Source of the DNA: Rhodoferax lithotrophicus
GTDB taxonomy: Bacteria; Pseudomonadota; Gammaproteobacteria; Burkholderiales; Burkholderiaceae_C
DNA: 64,000 bases
Reading direction: 5' to 3'
NCBI RefSeq assembly: GCF_019973615.1
Contig: NZ_AP024238.1
Location: 4,237,989-4,301,988 of the forward strand
How positions within the stretch are numbered: position 1 is the stretch's first letter; every line of letters begins with the position of its first letter. The position numbers were made by a program, and so were the translations under genes. Shown piece after piece: positions 60,663-64,000 of this stretch. A model generated the notes under the pieces. It did no database searches, was not told the DNA's origin, and worked only from the letters and a program-made list of their open reading frames with translations.

Positions 60663-61118
60663 CTAGCGTGCGGATGAGTTCAGGAATTTAGCCGGGATCG
60701 TATCTGTACCAGATACCTTCGTGCATGTGATGTTGCCACCGGAATCTACCGCACAAGAAGCCGCGTAAACGTAACTACCCACTTCAGCACTACCTGTCAT
60801 CGAAATAGTCACACTACTAGCCGTATTACCCAAGGTCGCAGTAGCGCCATACTTAGGTGTTGGTAATGCAGTACCGGCAAAACCGTATGCATTCAGTTCA
60901 GCGACTGTGTCGCATGAAGGGCCATCCATGGCCTTGTCATTCAGACAGGTCTTGATGGAAGTCTTGAGACCTTCCAGATCGCTCAGATTGCTGGCCCATT
61001 TGGCCTTGGTGGTGTAGTCCTGATAAGCGGGCAAAGCCACAGCTGCCAAGATACCGATGATGGCCACAACAATCATCAACTCGATCAGGGTAAAACCCTG
61101 TTGCATAGAACGCTTCAT
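60663..61118 (-). CDS. pilA: Type IV pilin, copy B
   Basis: A 151-residue pilin almost identical to copy A, with the same leader and prepilin cleavage site (MKRSMQQG before FTLIELMIVV). AAGGAG lies 6 bases upstream of the ATG. A canonical sigma-54 promoter about 50 bp upstream of the start codon marks it as the regulated, probably main, pilin. Tandem near-identical pilin genes allow gene conversion or dosage. The C-terminus ends NSSAR. Confidence 0.94.
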   Translation of the reverse strand: MKRSMQQGFTLIELMIVVAIIGILAAVALPAYQDYTTKAKWASNLSDLEGLKTSIKTCLNDKAMDGPSCDTVAELNAYGFAGTALPTPKYGATATLGNTASSVTISMTGSAEVGSYVYAASCAVDSGGNITCTKVSGTDTIPAKFLNSSAR

Positions 61119-61169
61119 AGTGAGCTCCTTAAAAAAAGAAAAATTAAACAACGAAAACGCTGAACATTC

Positions 61170-61185
61170 AGCAGTTTTCGTGCCA
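61170..61185 (-). promoter_or_regulatory. Sigma-54 (RpoN) promoter of pilin copy B
   Basis: TGGCACGAAAACTGCT on the minus strand matches the TGGCAC-N5-TTGCW consensus with the essential GG and GC at correct spacing. The predicted transcription start leaves a leader of about 40 bases. RpoN control of pilA through PilS/PilR is established in Pseudomonas. Confidence 0.88.
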
Positions 61186-61317
61186 TGCATCCTGACAATA
61201 AAAACCGTGGTTTCGATGCCTCATACTGACGAAGCGCGTCAACAATCCAGCGTAGTTTGTCACAACCCTGGCAAAAAATGACATTTTTGTCGTTTATTGA
61301 TGTTGCCAGCATCACAC

Positions 61318-62025
61318 CTAAAAAGCATGTGTTCGCAAAGCCTGCAAATCCGTTACGCGTAAACCACCATACTCCACTTGGATAGCCCCCTCAGCAGCTA
61401 ACGTGGTCAGGGCTTCATTCACGCGCTGGCGCGACAAACCCACCAGATAAGCCAGCTCCTGCTGGGTAATACGCAGTACCGCACCCAGGCCAGGGTAAAG
61501 CACAGGGTTAAACAGTGCCGCCAGACTGCGCGCGACGCGAATGTTCGGATTCGCCATCCGATCAATTTCACGCGCAGCGATGAACTGCCCCAGACGTTCG
61601 TTAAGCTGATTCATGACAAAACGATTAAAACCAATCGAGTGATCCAGCAGCCAATGAAAGGTATCCACATGTAATCCAGCTACCAGGCTTTTGCGCAAGG
61701 CCTGGATGTTGTAACGGTAAACCTCTCGTTTGAGGGCAGTACCTTCGCCAAACCAGCCCCCTGGTGGTACGCCGGTAAACGTCATGGTTTGCCCCTCGGC
61801 ATTGTCACTGCTCATTTTCAGCAGACCATCTATCACACCAAACCAATAGGTGACAGGGCGGCCCGTGCGGCATAAAAAATCACCTGGCTGTGCGTCGGTG
61901 ATCTTCAGGTCTTCAACCGCACGCACGCGCTCATCTGCCGAGAGCAACTTGAGCCAAGAGATATGCGCCAACTCATCCTCTGTCAACGGACGTCGACGCT
62001 GGAACGGGGTGGCTTCTGGTTTCAT
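61318..62025 (-). CDS. Crp/Fnr-family transcription regulator
   Basis: A 235-residue protein with an N-terminal cyclic-nucleotide-type sensor barrel (PGDFLCRTGRPVTYWFGVIDGLLKM-like region, written here in part as RTGRPVTYWFGVIDG) and a C-terminal winged helix (ITQQELAYLVGLSRQRVNEAL). It lacks the N-terminal Cys cluster of Fnr. AGGAG lies 8 bases before the chosen ATG (MKPEATPFQRRR). It diverges from the acyl-CoA ligase gene and lies upstream of the pilin genes; either could be its target. Ligand unknown. Confidence 0.88.
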   Translation of the reverse strand: MKPEATPFQRRRPLTEDELAHISWLKLLSADERVRAVEDLKITDAQPGDFLCRTGRPVTYWFGVIDGLLKMSSDNAEGQTMTFTGVPPGGWFGEGTALKREVYRYNIQALRKSLVAGLHVDTFHWLLDHSIGFNRFVMNQLNERLGQFIAAREIDRMANPNIRVARSLAALFNPVLYPGLGAVLRITQQELAYLVGLSRQRVNEALTTLAAEGAIQVEYGGLRVTDLQALRTHAF

Positions 62026-62202
62026 AAAGCGTACTCCTGGGTGAATTTTGCGGGTTCGCTGAACAGGGAAAACACCTATCAACAAACGTTTTAATTGTCG
62101 TCCAAACGACAACATAACGTCAAATCGAGTTCTATCATTTCACCATTCCAGCCACATGGATATCTGGTCAATGTGGCGACGATTTGAAGACAAGGTAAAG
62201 AG

Positions 62203-64000
62203 ATGCAAACAACGTTTCCCCGATTACTGTTGAACCACGCAACGCAGCGCCCGCATGACGCAGCCATGCGTGAAAAAGAATACGGCATCTGGCAAGCCAT
62301 CACCTGGGGCGAAATGGCTGCGATGGTTGAACAACTGGCCTGTGGCCTGCACCAAGCTGGCCTGCGCCAGCATGACCACATGATTGTGATTGGTGCTAAT
62401 CGGCCTCGTCTGTACGCAACCATGCTGGCGGTGCAATCTTTGGGGGCCGTGCCGATTGCGCTGTACCAAGACGCAGCAGCACCGGAATGCGTATTTCCCA
62501 TCAACAATGCCGAAGTTTGTTTCGCCTTTGCCGAAGACCAGGAGCAGGTAGACAAATTACTGGAGATTCGCGAGCAGTGCCCACAAGTCGCCCATATTTA
62601 TTTTGATGACCCGCGCGGTCTGCGCAATTACGACGAGCCTGGCCTGCAGTCACTGGACGACTTGATCGCCGCAGGCAAGGTGTTTGCGGCACAGAACACG
62701 GGCTTTTTCAAATCTGAAGTTGACAAGGTTCAACCTGATGACGTGGCCGCCATGTTCTTTACCTCCGGCACCACCGGCAACCCCAAGGGCGTGGTGCACA
62801 CCCATGACACCTTGCTCAACCGGGCACGCGCCGGGGCCGAGTTTGACAAGCTGACCCATGCCGAAGATGTGCTGGCGTATTTGCCACCGGCCTGGATCGG
62901 GCAAAACATTTTTTCTTACGCACAGTGGCTGAGCTGTGGCTACGTGGTGAACTGCCCCGAGTCCGCCGCCACGGTAACTATCGACCTGAAAGAGATTGGC
63001 CCCACTTATTACTTTGCACCGCCCCGCGTATTCGAAGGTTTGCTGACCAGTGTGATGATCCGCATGGAGGATGCCGGTGCCATCAAACGCAAAATGTTTC
63101 ACACCTTCATGAACGTGGCCAAACGGGTCGGCCCGAGTCTGATGGACGGCAAAGTGGTCGGCCTGGCGGATCGTGTGATGTATGGTCTGGGCAACTTTTT
63201 GGTCTATGGCCCCTTGCGCAACAACCTGGGCTTTAGCCGGGTGCGGGTGGCCTACACCGCAGGTGAAGCCATTGGGCCGGACTTGTTCAGTTTTTACCGC
63301 TCGATTGGGGTCAACCTGAAGCAGCTCTATGGCTCGACTGAAACAGCGGTGTTTGTCTGCCTGCAACCCGACCATGAAGCCCGTGCTGACACCGTAGGTG
63401 TGCCCTGCAAGGGGGTGGAGATCAAGGTGGCGGCCAACGGCGAGATTCTGGTCAAGTCCCCCGGTCTGCTCAAAGGTTATTTCAAGAACCCTGAAGCCAC
63501 CGCTGAAGTGCTGACCGCAGACGGCTGGTACCACACCAGTGATGCGGGGTTTCTGGATGCGCATGGCCACCTGAAGATCATCGACCGGGTGAAAGACGTG
63601 GGCCGCATCAAAGGGGGGACCAATGACGGGGCCATGTTTGCACCCAAATATGTGGAAAACAAACTCAAGTTCTTCCAGCATATCAAAGAGGTGGTGGCCT
63701 ATGGTGATGGACGCGAAAAAGTCTGCGTGATGATCAACATCGACTTTGATGCCGTCGGTAATTGGGCCGAGCGCCGCAACCTGCCCTATGCAGGCTATAC
63801 CGATCTGGCCCAAAAGCCCGACGTGTACCAACTCATCAAGGAATGTGTTGAGAAGGTGAACGCCGATCTGAGCGAAGACACGTTGCTGGCAGGTAGCCAG
63901 GTCAGCCGTTTCCTGATACTGCACAAAGAGCTGGATGCGGATGACGGTGAGCTGACCCGGACCAACAAGGTGCGCCGCGGCTTCATTGCAGAAAAATACA
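62203..64000 (+). CDS. AMP-binding acyl-CoA ligase (partial, runs off window)
   Basis: Long-chain-type acyl-CoA synthetase of the ANL superfamily, 599 codons seen with no stop before the window ends. The P-loop-like motif FFTSGTTGNPKGVVHTH is near residues 186-202, LYGSTETAVFVCLQPDH is the A5 motif, and YHTSDAGFLDAHGHLKIIDR the A7-A8 hinge. The ATG (MQTTFPRLLLNH) follows AAGGTAAAG. Proteins of this form often sit beside branched-chain amino acid-type ABC transporter genes; the downstream part is not visible. Substrate cannot be read from sequence. Confidence 0.9.
   Translation, partial: MQTTFPRLLLNHATQRPHDAAMREKEYGIWQAITWGEMAAMVEQLACGLHQAGLRQHDHMIVIGANRPRLYATMLAVQSLGAVPIALYQDAAAPECVFPINNAEVCFAFAEDQEQVDKLLEIREQCPQVAHIYFDDPRGLRNYDEPGLQSLDDLIAAGKVFAAQNTGFFKSEVDKVQPDDVAAMFFTSGTTGNPKGVVHTHDTLLNRARAGAEFDKLTHAEDVLAYLPPAWIGQNIFSYAQWLSCGYVVNCPESAATVTIDLKEIGPTYYFAPPRVFEGLLTSVMIRMEDAGAIKRKMFHTFMNVAKRVGPSLMDGKVVGLADRVMYGLGNFLVYGPLRNNLGFSRVRVAYTAGEAIGPDLFSFYRSIGVNLKQLYGSTETAVFVCLQPDHEARADTVGVPCKGVEIKVAANGEILVKSPGLLKGYFKNPEATAEVLTADGWYHTSDAGFLDAHGHLKIIDRVKDVGRIKGGTNDGAMFAPKYVENKLKFFQHIKEVVAYGDGREKVCVMINIDFDAVGNWAERRNLPYAGYTDLAQKPDVYQLIKECVEKVNADLSEDTLLAGSQVSRFLILHKELDADDGELTRTNKVRRGFIAEKY

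Noticed and set aside
1..64000. CRISPR arrays, prophage, toxin-antitoxin or restriction systems
   Set aside because: I looked for regular spaced repeats and typical gene sets and found none; the dispersed repeats are not array-like.

Overview
This window looks like a chromosomal segment of a betaproteobacterium, most probably a Comamonadaceae member of the Rhodoferax/Polaromonas type. The reasons are the gene order ispE, tRNA-Gln, prs, rplY, pth; the layout ftsY, paired M16 peptidases, rsmD, coaD; a nearly complete division and cell wall (dcw) cluster running mraZ to ftsZ; and a scattered AT-rich repeat of a kind I associate with Comamonadaceae. Genus is inference. No phage, CRISPR, toxin-antitoxin or defence cluster is visible.

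Layout. 1-6.5 kb: a D,D-endopeptidase (PBP7 type), an IS4-family insertion sequence, a GcvA-like LysR regulator, a small gene, and a gamma-glutamyl pair (PuuD-like hydrolase, YbdK-like ligase). 6.5-13.8 kb: kynureninase, an MFS transporter, a pirin, a LysE-type exporter, HtpX, a DUF3025 protein and dihydroorotase. 14-19 kb: two tRNAs, hrcA diverging from nadK-recN-rapZ. 19-22.9 kb: a minus-strand run mutM, dynamin-like GTPase, mutY. 22.9-29.2 kb: TPR protein, lolB, ispE, tRNA-Gln, prs, rplY, pth and a small secreted protein. 29.2-36.6 kb: ferredoxin, UspA, coaD, rsmD, two M16 peptidases, ftsY and a YegD-like Hsp70. 36.8-56.3 kb: hslU without hslV, then mraZ-rsmH-ftsL-ftsI-murE-murF-mraY-murD-ftsW-murG-murC-ddlB-ftsQ-ftsA-ftsZ. 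56.4-62 kb: a HypT-like LysR regulator, a PglL/Wzy_C-type O-oligosaccharyltransferase, two almost identical type IV pilin genes (one behind a clear sigma-54 promoter) and a Crp/Fnr regulator. The window ends inside an acyl-CoA ligase gene.

How the genes work together. The dcw block holds the lipid II pathway (MurC-G, MraY, Ddl) and the divisome core (FtsL, I, W, Q, A, Z), mostly with 1-40 bp gene overlaps that imply translational coupling. A four-copy, 10-bp-spaced GTG repeat ahead of mraZ is a probable MraZ operator. Two places break the tight packing: a 29-codon coupled leader ORF with a long hairpin between ftsW and murG, and a MITE-like element with ~70-bp inverted ends between murG and murC.

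The most unusual signal is the AT-rich ~60-bp repeat. Besides three intergenic copies, copies or near copies lie inside at least eleven reading frames (PBP7 gene, nadK, lolB, the gene after pth, both M16 genes, murE, murF, murD, murG, murC/ddlB) without breaking them. Four of these encode parts of signal peptides.
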